NCBI RefSeq assembly: GCF_002104995.1
Contig: NW_024468398.1
Coordinates: 1-25,602, forward strand
From: Linderina pennispora
Lineage: Eukaryota > Kickxellomycota > Kickxellomycetes > Kickxellales > Kickxellaceae
Direction of reading: 5' to 3'
DNA: 25,602 bases
Shown here: one piece after another, positions 9,004-17,289 of the stretch
Layout of the letters: the number at the start of each line of letters is the position of its first letter
Numbering within the stretch: the stretch's first letter is position 1
Program-made: the position numbers and the translations under genes
Notes under the pieces: model-generated
Databases searched by the model: none
Told to the model about the DNA's origin: nothing
What the model saw: only the letters and a program-made list of their open reading frames with translations

Positions 9004-9527
9004 GACTCTCTGCAGGCCCTGATTGACTGTGCCGTCTCTGAGCTTGGAAAATTCGACATCCTAGCCAACAGCGCTGGTGTTCTCGACAAGCCCTGGGAGC
9101 AGGATCTCACGGGTGAATATGCCCGCCGCTGTACTGACACCAATCTACGCAGCCTAGTCGATGGTACCAATCGTGCTCTGCATTACTGGAAACAGGGCAA
9201 GGGCTGCACTGGAGCCGCAGTGAGTATGTTTACAAAATCATTGAAACTCTGGTAGCAAAGGTACGCGCCAATGCAATGGCGTCTGTATAGGTTGATACGG
9301 ACTTTGTCATGGCCGATATTGTCAGTCATAGCAACCTCACTGTCCACTACAGTAAGCTGTTAGAGCCATCAGTGGCCATTGGGGAAGTCATGAAGCATAT
9401 CACTGATTATCAATATTCAGGCAGCATTGTAGACATAATTAATAGCAAAGAACCGCTCCTGGACAGTCGCCCCAGGTCCATCCAACCTGAGGCAACTATC
9501 CACACTAGCAAGCCTCTGGGATATTAG
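9004..9527 (+). pseudogene. Short-chain dehydrogenase pseudogene, 5'-truncated and internally deleted
   Basis: A damaged copy of the gene at 7750-8550. Homology starts abruptly at the equivalent of residue 71 (LQALIDCAVSELGKFDIL) and runs through GVLDKPWEQDLTGEYARRC. It then loses about 26 codons, covering the catalytic Ser and the Tyr-x-x-x-Lys pair, before resuming at MFTKSL. A frame change and a TAG, at the position of the Trp in the parent's PVWVDT, follow. The last 72 codons (9309-9527) are open but lack any active site. With neither cofactor loop nor catalytic residues it cannot encode an active enzyme. It ends 14 bp from the stop of the convergent taspase gene. Confidence 0.92.
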
Positions 9528-9541
9528 CGGTTTTCTGTTTT

Positions 9542-10591
9542 TCATAGTCGCATTGCAGCAATTGAAAGCGTATCCTTATCGGCTTTACGAGATATATGAA
9601 CCTTTGGCTTGACCATCGTATCTGACATGAATCCATAGCCCATGCTGTGTGTCGTATGTGCTACTCCCAGCTCCATCCTTTTTGTCTCTGCGTCTTGCCT
9701 CAACAAAATGACACCGGCATTTCGGGTATGATAGGATTCCAGTGCCTTGGTGGTAGTAAATTCGACAAAGCACTGGTTAAGAACGGTGAACATGTCACCC
9801 CTTTTCTGCGCACACTCCCTGGCCAGCATTACGCGCATAATCTGCTCGCCAGTGCCTGTGACACTGCACGCAACAGCGTCGCTCTTGGTACTCCGCTCGG
9901 CCCAGCACCCACACCCAAACATGGCAGCCTCACCAACCCGGCCAGGCAGTTTCAGGGCAATACCACCCGAGCTGACTCCTGCACAAGCGTCTCCCTCCAT
10001 GTCGATGCATACAGCGCCAACAGTATCTTGCATGGCTTCGTCATTAACAGTATTTGCCTTATCAGCAGTTACCTGCTTCATATACGTTTCGTATTTGCAC
10101 ATGGCTTCCTCTGTGATCTTGTGCCGCACGCTGTCGTCCGTCGCAACGCTGTTGCTTCGCGCCCACTCATCAGCCCCATGGCCAACTAGCATCATAGGTG
10201 GAACTAGTCCGTGCATATCTGGACCTTGACTTGACTTCAGCATCACTGCGTGTGCAGCTTCGATCGGATTGCGGATTGCTTCGATTGCACCAACAGCTCC
10301 AAATGCGTCAGGATGAGTTGCCATTATCGCAGCATCACATTCGACTTGACCCAGACGATTGAGATTCGATCCAATGCCGGCGTTGGTAACGGGGTCGTCC
10401 TCCAGAACCCTGATCGCGCTCTCAACGACTTCGTGCGCTGGATGCCCAGCCCTCAGCTTTTCAATCGCCAGTTGGCAGGCATTGCGCATTGCCTGTTTGT
10501 ATCTCTTGACCTTTGACTCGCCATGTGTCCCAGCACCCACGTGCACGACGATACAGCACCGACTGGGCATACTTATTCTTTGGACAAACAA
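9542..10591 (-). CDS. Taspase-like threonine aspartase (N-terminal nucleophile hydrolase)
   Basis: Member of the asparaginase-2/taspase family. These proteins are made as a proenzyme that cleaves itself before a threonine, which becomes the nucleophile; taspase1 then cuts proteins after Asp, whereas close relatives hydrolyse asparagine or isoaspartyl peptides. The 349-residue product shows an N-terminal VVHVGAGTHG, the NAGIGSNLN segment and the autocleavage site MQDTVGAV with Thr190. Next come VSSGGIALKLPGRVG and GCGCWAE, which resemble taspase1 more than the plain asparaginases, and then VTGTGEQIMR. The protein is somewhat shorter than human taspase1 (420). There is no signal peptide, so it is probably nuclear or cytosolic. 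Start choice between 10591 and the next Met, seven codons in, is open. Confidence 0.88.
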   Translation of the reverse strand: MFVQRISMPSRCCIVVHVGAGTHGESKVKRYKQAMRNACQLAIEKLRAGHPAHEVVESAIRVLEDDPVTNAGIGSNLNRLGQVECDAAIMATHPDAFGAVGAIEAIRNPIEAAHAVMLKSSQGPDMHGLVPPMMLVGHGADEWARSNSVATDDSVRHKITEEAMCKYETYMKQVTADKANTVNDEAMQDTVGAVCIDMEGDACAGVSSGGIALKLPGRVGEAAMFGCGCWAERSTKSDAVACSVTGTGEQIMRVMLARECAQKRGDMFTVLNQCFVEFTTTKALESYHTRNAGVILLRQDAETKRMELGVAHTTHSMGYGFMSDTMVKPKVHISRKADKDTLSIAAMRL

Positions 10592-11256
10592 ATGGGTTCG
10601 AGCGCAGAGTCTTCAAAGTGTCAGACAGGAATAAACAGAGACAATCCGCCACAATGTGGTCCAGACCATGATGGGGCCGTGTAGGCTGGGCAGTTCGTGT
10701 ACACTCATGCATGGTGCATTATGGATGTAACAAGCAAATTGGTGTACGCTTTTAGAAGGGTTATATTCGTATTTACGGAGAGCAAGAGAATAAGAGTAAG
10801 CAAGGGGACCTGGAGTGATGTTTTGGTTTGTTTGGGTCAAAGCCAGAGGCGTAGTGGTGGAGTACTCGGGTTCTCGTTGCTGCCCAAGCGGCAATCTGCC
10901 GGAAACCAGTTGCTAGGCAGAGCTCCAAGATAACTCCAAAAGAAAACAGAATCCGCTGAAGAGAGACGATCAACGTCCGCCGCCTCATGGAAAGCTATTA
11001 TCCAAAAGAGCAGGATCCTGGGCCACGAAAAACAGGGTCGGAGAACCCAAGAGCAGCATCACTGCACCAGGCAATCGAAAAAACACATCCTTCCTTCCCC
11101 GAAACCCCAGGGATAAGTTAAGAAGTAGCGGATGAAAGAAGAGAAGAAAGAGAAAGGAGAGCCGGCTCCTCGGGGTCTCTATCGTCATGAAGTGTACATC
11201 AAGAACTGGTTGCAGAGTTTATCAGGCAACTAAATCAGCACACATGAGTATGCGAC
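10592..11256. other. Intergenic region
   Basis: Upstream region of the taspase gene and 3' region of the expansin-like gene. A purine-rich stretch occurs near 11125-11160. Short ORFs on both strands show no recognisable motifs. I see no gene here. Confidence 0.5.
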
Positions 11257-12326
11257 TTAGCAGTCGACAAACGACCAGGAGATGGAGATACGGCCATCGT
11301 CAAAGTTGCCGATCTTCTCAAAGGCCGACGGGCTGAGATCCAGGTCGCCGGTCTTGCACACGGGGCAACGGTCGACGATCTTGACCTTGACCTGGCCCTT
11401 GGGGCCGTTGACAAGAGCACACTTGCCGCAGATAGGGGCATTGTTCGGGTTGGCGGTGGTGCCGTACTGGGGGCGCTGATGGCGGCGATCATATCGGTGT
11501 CAGTGTTAGTCAGACCGCAGGATCCAAGGCCCGGGGTGTAGAAGGTACCATCACCGGAGAACGCATCGGAGCCGCCAGTGCCAGAGGTCGACGAGGTCGG
11601 CTGAGCAGCGGCAGAAGAGGTGCTGCTGGTCTGGGCGGCGTGGCCAATGTTCGCGGGGCTGGATGACGACGACGACGAAGCAGTAGTCGAGACAACCACG
11701 TCCTCAGGGGTAGTCGAAACAGCCTGCTCGGTAGTGGACGGGACAGCAGCCTCGGTGGTCGAAGGAGCAACGTACGACGACGTCGAAGTAACCTCCTCAG
11801 TGGTAGACGGAGTAGCCTCCTCAGTGGTAGACGAAGTAGCCTCCTCAGTGGTAGATGGGACAGCCTCCTCCGAAATTGTGATCTGGACGACCTCCTCGGT
11901 GGTAGACGGAGCAGCCTCCTCCGAAGTTGTGGTCTGGACGACCTCCTCGGATGCAGTGGTCGGAACAGCAGCCTCAATGGTGGTCGACGGGGCAGCAGTC
12001 GTCTGCGCAGCACCAGCAGTGACAACCTGGGTCAGGTACACAGTGTTACCCTTGCTGGCAGGAGCGGTCTGAACCTCTGTGACAACAACAACGTTTCCCT
12101 TGGTAACGGGGGCGGGGGCGGCGGTGGCAGCGGGGGCAGCGGCGTCGACAGTGGCGGTAACAACCTGGGTGACAACGATGGTACGCAGAGCACGCGGGTA
12201 GAACACCCGGTTGTACTCGGCGGTCGCGTGCATGTCAGTGCGATCCGCATTCTGGAGAGCAACGGGCATCGCGATGGCGACAGAGAACATAAGGGCGAAA
12301 AGGTTGGAAATGGTAGCGAACTGCAT
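11257..12326 (-). CDS. Secreted expansin-like protein (double-psi beta-barrel) with Ser/Thr/Glu stalk, one frameshift
   Basis: Extracellular protein of the fungal expansin-like group, which loosens or binds cell-wall polymers without known catalysis. Signal peptide 1-20 (MQFATISNLFALMFSVAIA) is followed by TIVVTQVVTATV, a motif common near the start of these proteins. Next comes a long O-glycosylation-type stalk with TTEEA/PSTTEE repeats (about 105-250), then a C-terminal barrel domain from FSGDGTFYTPGLGSCG (256-271) through NTDTDMIAAISA. The frame then slips: adding one base in the five-base run at 11469-11473 restores the family ending (PNNAPICGKCALV, KIVDRCPVCKTGDLDLSP, ISWSFVDC) and a stop at 11257, giving 356 residues. 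Without this the product ends at 11235 with an Arg/Ser-rich nonsense tail. A minus-strand TATAAATAC lies at 12580-12588. Confidence 0.9.
11788..11859. repeat. Three 24-bp tandem repeats in the expansin stalk
   Basis: Three adjacent 24-bp units, nearly identical, each encoding eight residues of the STTEEATP type. A longer repeat of about 50 bp (11860-11910 and from 11911) follows, coding for the SEE-VVQ-TT pattern. The in-frame unit length lets the stalk grow or shrink without breaking the protein. Confidence 0.85.
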
Positions 12327-13335
12327 TTTTCGATATTGATTTACCAGAAATGTGGCGTGGGGGTCTGTAGAATTTCAGGCAAGTGCGTTAGCGGGGACAA
12401 AAGTTTGAGAGTATTTACGTGACCGGCGCGTAAATGAAAGGGCAAGAGAAGGGGGTGTTGCAAGAGATAGCTCTGGCAAAAGGGGGAATAAGGTTAAAGG
12501 TTGGAGGGGCTGGTTTCAAGGGGGAAAGCGTAAGGAAAAACGGAATCAACAGAAGCGGGATGCTGAGGAATCCTGGGAGTATTTATACTTGCTTGCTACA
12601 GGAGACACTGACTGTGTATCGATAGCGGTTCATTGGGGGAAAGGTAGGTGCAGACCTGCTTGCTCTGAGGGGCTTCCCGGCAAGGAGCAGGCGCATTAAT
12701 CCATGGCGCTATTCTATCCAAACTCCACACATTGCGCACGGGCTTGAGTGCTCCGCAAATGATCCTCGCTCGTTGCACCGCAAAAGCCTGGTGGGCTAGA
12801 GCCAATGGATGAGGGTGGCCATAGTGCGCTCTTCGTCCGTCGCCCTGTTCGTGAGTACGTAAGCCCTGTTAAAGCACAGCGCAGGCGCGGCTGGGAATGT
12901 CATCCGATTCCGCTCAATCAGCCATTTCCACCAGCAATATTCCCGAACGCAATGTTGTTTATTCGGAGATCACTCGCGCACACACACTCTCACTCAGCAG
13001 GTATGCGCCGCCACGGATTGGCTTAGCGATCACGGCTGGGCGCTAAGTTCCTGCGCTTTCCTGCATTCAGCGGCCCAGTGTAACCACTGAGCGCGCTCAA
13101 CAACGGTCATTCAAAATGGGTCTCAAGTTGAGTGTCGTGCTACCAGCGCACCCTATTCGATCGCGCCAATAGCCAATTTCATTACATTGACTTCCGCGAA
13201 ATAACGCGAGAAAAAGGAAAGGTCTAGAAGAGAATCTGGCAGCATGTCACCGAGCGCAGACTGGTGCAGAAACTCTTGACTAAATGTTGGGGGGTGTGAG
13301 GTACACGAGTGGACAGTGTAAAAACTCAAAGGATC
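12327..13335. other. Intergenic region
   Basis: About 1 kb. The proximal part is the expansin-like promoter with a purine/pyrimidine-asymmetric leader and a TATA box. The rest, up to the 3' end of the F-box-like gene, has only short ORFs without motifs. A CCAAT-type sequence occurs near 13165. No gene seen. Confidence 0.5.
12580..12588 (-). promoter_or_regulatory. TATA box, expansin-like gene
   Basis: TATAAATAC on the minus strand lies about 255 bp upstream of the ATG at 12326. The intervening 12420-12570 is strongly purine-rich on the plus strand, so the presumed transcript leader is pyrimidine-rich. Confidence 0.45.
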
Positions 13336-15309
13336 TTAGTATTTCCACACGGACATTTCCAGGCTTTTCAGATGCTTGAACCGTGCCTCGGACCTATCAT
13401 CGCACAGCAGCTCCTTGATCCAGCTGCGGATAGCCTTGCATGTCCACTCCTCGCTCTTCAGCACCAGCAGCGACGGGACCCGGGCGACAACACAGGTTAG
13501 CTCGCGTTCCACATCCCAACTGCCACACCCAATGCTCTCACCACAGTCGACATCAGCCACATATACCACCAGTTGCGTGAGGCTGCGGCTCAGTGCGGGC
13601 AGATACGGCAAGAGTTGCGGACCCCACGTCCCTGGGCTGCGGTCCGATCGGGAGCTGATGGCTGGATGGAGGTGCACAGCCAGGCAGCGGAGATTCGGGA
13701 GGCGCGAGAGCAGATTCGGCAGGCAGCCAATGTCCAAACGCAAGCCCAGCGACAAGGATGTCAGACTGCTGAGGCCAATGATGTCTGGCAGCGTTACCGG
13801 AACTTGGACCGACGCCTGCAGCTGCAGACTCGATATAGATGATGCCACTGAAAACATGCAGTTTAACCAGGATTGGAATTGGCCAGAGTCTTCGATGGGT
13901 CGAGAGAGGTGGACGCGCAAGCTTTTCATTTCTGTAATGGCCGATGCTGCCAGTCCCTCGTAGCCGTGTGAGACATCGCGCAGCGAGACATACGGGATCC
14001 GGCTCACGTCAAAGTACTTCAGGACTCGCATGATTGAGTGAGGGTACTTTAGCACACCTAGATGCTCAAGCTTGTGAAAGACTGGATGAACTTGCTTCCC
14101 CGTAACCTCCACGAGATCGTCTTCAGCAGAGATGCAAAGCTCACCATCACCCATGCAGTCTGCAAAGAGGCTTGGAGTGCGGCGCTGCTTGACCTCCTTG
14201 CCCACCGGCTCAGTGTACTCGAGCACCAGCGACTCCAGCTGTCTGAACACAATACAGCCCGTATTGCTCGTGTAGAATCTCTGCCACAGCGTCTCGGCTG
14301 AGGTAAAGCACATGTGCAGCGAGACAAGTGATTCGGAAAACACCATTGGCAAGGCTGCTGCACCGTCAGGCATTGGGCAGCAGATCGCCATCCTTGTGAG
14401 CTTGGGCAGGAATGACGTTGCGTTGAACACTGGAACCAAACCAGAATTTACCCTGATTTCGCTTAGTTGGCTCAGTGTAGATCCCAAGAGCCCGTCGAGC
14501 GGGAACTCTGAATAGTGTGCTCGATCATCGGCCGAGCAGTATGTCACCGATGACAGATTGGGCAGTGTATGCAGAAGGAATGCATTGAATCGCGCCACTG
14601 AGTCTCGCGCGTAGAGGTGGCTATCAGCAGCATGTCGGTGATGCAGGTGCAGTGCCGAGATGTTTTGCCAGCTCGCATTGGCGAACCCCTCGTTTTTCAG
14701 AACAGTCACCGGCAGATCGGGTCGCGTATCTCCTGCCATATCAATAACAAGCCTCTGCACAATGTCTGTGTATCCATTGGTAAGTATCAGCCCGACATTT
14801 GACCGTCTGGCGTGTCTTGGGCGGTCATTAGCCGACTGTCCCTTTCGCCGGGGCAGTGCCTTGATGTGGCATACGGCTGAACGATAGAACAGCGGCAGTG
14901 CCGCCTGTCGCCAGGACCGGCACACTGCAGCCAGCGGCTGCAAGTCGTACAGCTTGTCAATGAGCGGGTTGTTCAGTGCACGCAGATCACTGCCAATGTT
15001 GGGAAGCAAAAATTGATCAAACAGCTGCTTGAGAACAGCGGCGTTCAGCGACACGTCCTGGCGCTTAGGCGGGTTTATGGCAGAGGGCTCAGGTGCTGGA
15101 GCTTTCTGTAGCTGAGGTGTCTCAGAGATGTGGGCGGGTTCAGTGGGGTCTGCCTGCTCAGCTTTTGCCTTTTTCTCGGTGTGCTCTGGTTCCGAGTCCA
15201 GTAGCTGGCACATGTTCTGAAACCGCTCGTTTTCCAGACGCTGCCGCTTCCGTGTCTGGCGCTGCCGTGCTTTGGCCTGCGCTCTCTTTCTGCTCTTCGC
15301 GTTGCCCAT
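13336..15309 (-). CDS. F-box-like/leucine-rich-repeat-type protein with possible N-myristoylation signal
   Basis: The 657-residue product has no confident named family. I chose the start at 15309 because the TATA-like sequence near 15405-15412 leaves almost no leader for the upstream in-frame ATG at 15372, and because the resulting N-terminus MGNAKSRKR looks purposeful. Seen: a very basic head (residues 2-30, NLS-like); a low-complexity linker rich in Pro, Glu and Ala (about 35-85); an F-box-like helix set ending AVCRSWRQAALPLFYR (about 90-149); then many irregular leucine-rich stretches (ISALHLHH, LSSVTY, LSEIRV, LVSLHMCF, LESLVLEY, LTSLSLGL, LRCLAVHL) consistent with LRRs. F-box/LRR proteins usually bring substrates to SCF ubiquitin ligases; that role is inference here. 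It is divergent from the lipid-enzyme gene at 15810, with 500 bp between them. Confidence 0.8.
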   Translation of the reverse strand: MGNAKSRKRAQAKARQRQTRKRQRLENERFQNMCQLLDSEPEHTEKKAKAEQADPTEPAHISETPQLQKAPAPEPSAINPPKRQDVSLNAAVLKQLFDQFLLPNIGSDLRALNNPLIDKLYDLQPLAAVCRSWRQAALPLFYRSAVCHIKALPRRKGQSANDRPRHARRSNVGLILTNGYTDIVQRLVIDMAGDTRPDLPVTVLKNEGFANASWQNISALHLHHRHAADSHLYARDSVARFNAFLLHTLPNLSSVTYCSADDRAHYSEFPLDGLLGSTLSQLSEIRVNSGLVPVFNATSFLPKLTRMAICCPMPDGAAALPMVFSESLVSLHMCFTSAETLWQRFYTSNTGCIVFRQLESLVLEYTEPVGKEVKQRRTPSLFADCMGDGELCISAEDDLVEVTGKQVHPVFHKLEHLGVLKYPHSIMRVLKYFDVSRIPYVSLRDVSHGYEGLAASAITEMKSLRVHLSRPIEDSGQFQSWLNCMFSVASSISSLQLQASVQVPVTLPDIIGLSSLTSLSLGLRLDIGCLPNLLSRLPNLRCLAVHLHPAISSRSDRSPGTWGPQLLPYLPALSRSLTQLVVYVADVDCGESIGCGSWDVERELTCVVARVPSLLVLKSEEWTCKAIRSWIKELLCDDRSEARFKHLKSLEMSVWKY

Positions 15310-15809
15310 GTCAAAGAAAATTTGTGCAGTAATTTGACAGAGAAACACCAGGTTGAAAAAAAAAACCTCCAAAGGGCAAAAAATGACCAGCTGAAATATT
15401 CAAACTGTTTACTATAAAAACAGTTGAGCCGCGAGCTATCTGCCAATTCCATGAAGACGATGGTTCAACACTGACACCATGTTATTCATTATTCACAGCT
15501 ACATAAAGGACGCTATGCAGCAAAGTACCGGCAGCAGCTGCATCTTTACTGTCGGGTACTCAAAGACAGGCCGGTATGGTGCTAACGCGTAGCTGGTGTT
15601 TGAGCTTCAACATTGCCCTGCATGCTTAATGGAATCTAATCCAATCTCGATATGTGGACACGGTGAGTAGATTTGGGTGCATTTTGTTATGACCTTGCAT
15701 GCGTAATCCAGTGTAGATGTGGTGCCGTCACTGCAGCGGCACATCACTCTTTCTTTCCATTCCTTTCACACACGCAAATAGTATTTCGCACGATATTTAT
15801 CCACTTATC
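15310..15809. other. Divergent promoter region
   Basis: Shared upstream region of the F-box-like gene (minus) and the first NAPE-PLD-like gene (plus). It contains an A/T-rich box near 15400-15420 (TATAAAAA on plus, TATAGTAAA on minus), a 10-base A run near 15357, and a C/T-rich leader with CACACA before 15810. No gene seen. Confidence 0.5.
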
Positions 15810-16886
15810 ATGGCGCAGCTCCAAGGACAAGAGCTTAGGCAGCAGTTTGCAAAGGACAAGAGCCACCATCTCCCGAACGGACGGTTCAAGAACCCCTGGA
15901 ACTCGTTCCAGCCAGCTTCATGGCTGTCGTACGTGTCGTACCTTCTGTTCAGAAGGAGCACCAAGCTTGTCACGCAGTCTATCGAAGAGGGCCGTGCGCC
16001 CGAAGTGCTCGCTCTTGATACAGATGCCTTGAGCAACCCGCCCAAAGACAAGATTCAGTTTACCTGGCTGGGCCAGTCTTCGCTGTTTGTGCAGATTGAC
16101 GGCGCCAACATTTTGTTCGACCCGGCTCTCTCTGAGCGCTGCTCGCCGGTGCAGTGGATAGGGCCGAAGCGTATCACCAAGGCCCCATGCGCAGTTGCTG
16201 AGCTGCCACGAATCGACGCTGTTGTGCTTTCGCACGACCATGTTGACCATCTGGACTGGAACACGCTTACCGATGTGGTTGCAAAGTACCCAGAGATCCA
16301 GATTCTTGCGCCGCTTGGCAACGGTCCGATTTTGAAGAGCATCGGGTTCAAAAACATCCGCCTAGCCGACTGGTGGGACGAGCTTGAGATAGAGCTTGGT
16401 GCTGAAAACAAGTCGCTCACCTTTGCCTGCACGCCTGCACAGCACTCGTCTGGCCGAGGCTTTTTCGACAAGGACGCGTCGCTGTGGGCCTCTTGGGTCG
16501 TCCAAGGGTCTGGCAAGTTTTTCTTCTCTGGCGATTCTGGATACTCTGCATCCAACAACAATCCGACGGGTGCCAAGAACCCAGCATTCGAGCAAATCGG
16601 CAAGGTCTATGGCCCTATTGACTTGGCAGCAATTGCTATTGGTATCTACAGCCCACCAGAGATTCTAGACTCATTGAACATGCAGCCTGAGCAGTCGGTA
16701 AAGGTGCACGAGGAAATCCGGTCGCGCCGTTCTATTGGCGTGCACTGGGGCACTCTGGCAGTCACCGAGGAGCCAGTGGACGAGCCGCCGCAGAGGCTGG
16801 CAGCCGAGGTACTGGCGCGTGGGCATCAGGCCGAGGACTTTGGTGTCATCAGGATTGGAGAGACTGTTCAGCAAGCGTGGAACTAA
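15810..16886 (+). CDS. NAPE-PLD-like metallo-beta-lactamase-fold hydrolase, copy A
   Basis: Zinc hydrolase of the N-acyl-phosphatidylethanolamine phospholipase D family (mammalian NAPE-PLD, yeast Fmp30), which release N-acylethanolamines from membrane lipids. Length is 358 residues. The metal ligands are all visible: His142, His144, Asp146 and His147 in SHDHVDHLDW, His212 in TPAQHSSGRG, Asp242 in FFSGDSGYS and His312 in IGVHWGT. The family signature NGRFKNPWNSF lies near the N-terminus, and LSERCSPVQWIGPKR precedes the metal site. The start at 15810 is preferred over an in-frame ATG at 15717, because the stretch between is C/T- and CACA-rich like an untranslated leader and codes for nothing family-like. 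This copy has no obvious targeting peptide. A paralogue follows 403 bp downstream. Confidence 0.92.
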   Translation: MAQLQGQELRQQFAKDKSHHLPNGRFKNPWNSFQPASWLSYVSYLLFRRSTKLVTQSIEEGRAPEVLALDTDALSNPPKDKIQFTWLGQSSLFVQIDGANILFDPALSERCSPVQWIGPKRITKAPCAVAELPRIDAVVLSHDHVDHLDWNTLTDVVAKYPEIQILAPLGNGPILKSIGFKNIRLADWWDELEIELGAENKSLTFACTPAQHSSGRGFFDKDASLWASWVVQGSGKFFFSGDSGYSASNNNPTGAKNPAFEQIGKVYGPIDLAAIAIGIYSPPEILDSLNMQPEQSVKVHEEIRSRRSIGVHWGTLAVTEEPVDEPPQRLAAEVLARGHQAEDFGVIRIGETVQQAWN

Positions 16887-17289
16887 GTGCTAACACGGAT
16901 TCATCGGGTGATGGCTTGGACACACCATTCCTATGCCTGGCTGGCTATGAGCGCTCATCACACCCGGGCGGCTTCCCTTGCTCCTGCCTCTTCCGTACTG
17001 CTTACGTATTCATATTACAATGCCTTCTGTTTTTTTACAAGCACACTGCCTTCCGCATACATGCCCGAAGCCGGTGATCACCGTCGGAGCCAACACCCAG
17101 TGTTTATATGGCACAAACATTGGGTGAGAATCACCACCAAGATCATCTTGGCTCTCGCTTTTTCTGCCAAGACCAGTCAATTGCTGCCCCTGCCTCCCCT
17201 CTCCCGCAACACCGCTTAAAAGCTAGTGCCTTTGTTCTTGGTGATTTCCTCTCTACCTCTCCATTCTTGTACGTTTTTGGTAGCTACAT
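16887..17289. other. Intergenic region between NAPE-PLD-like paralogues
   Basis: Contains the 3' end of copy A and the promoter of copy B. CTTAAAAG at 17215-17222 is the best TATA-like site, about 70 bp before the ATG at 17290, followed by a C/T-rich leader. No gene seen. Confidence 0.5.

Noticed and set aside
5722-9527. Trp-to-stop changes in both pseudogenes as a sign of repeat-induced point mutation
   Set aside because: Three Trp-to-stop changes are suggestive, but comparison of the dehydrogenase pair shows substitutions in both directions and transversions, not a uniform C-to-T pattern.
11620-12072. Plus-strand ORF with Val/Ser-rich repeats opposite the expansin stalk
   Set aside because: Its repeats are only the complement of the stalk repeats; there is no signal peptide or domain.
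15717-15809. N-terminal extension of NAPE-PLD-like copy A from the ATG at 15717
   Set aside because: The extra 31 codons are C/T- and CACA-rich leader-like sequence without a targeting pattern, and the family homology begins after 15810.
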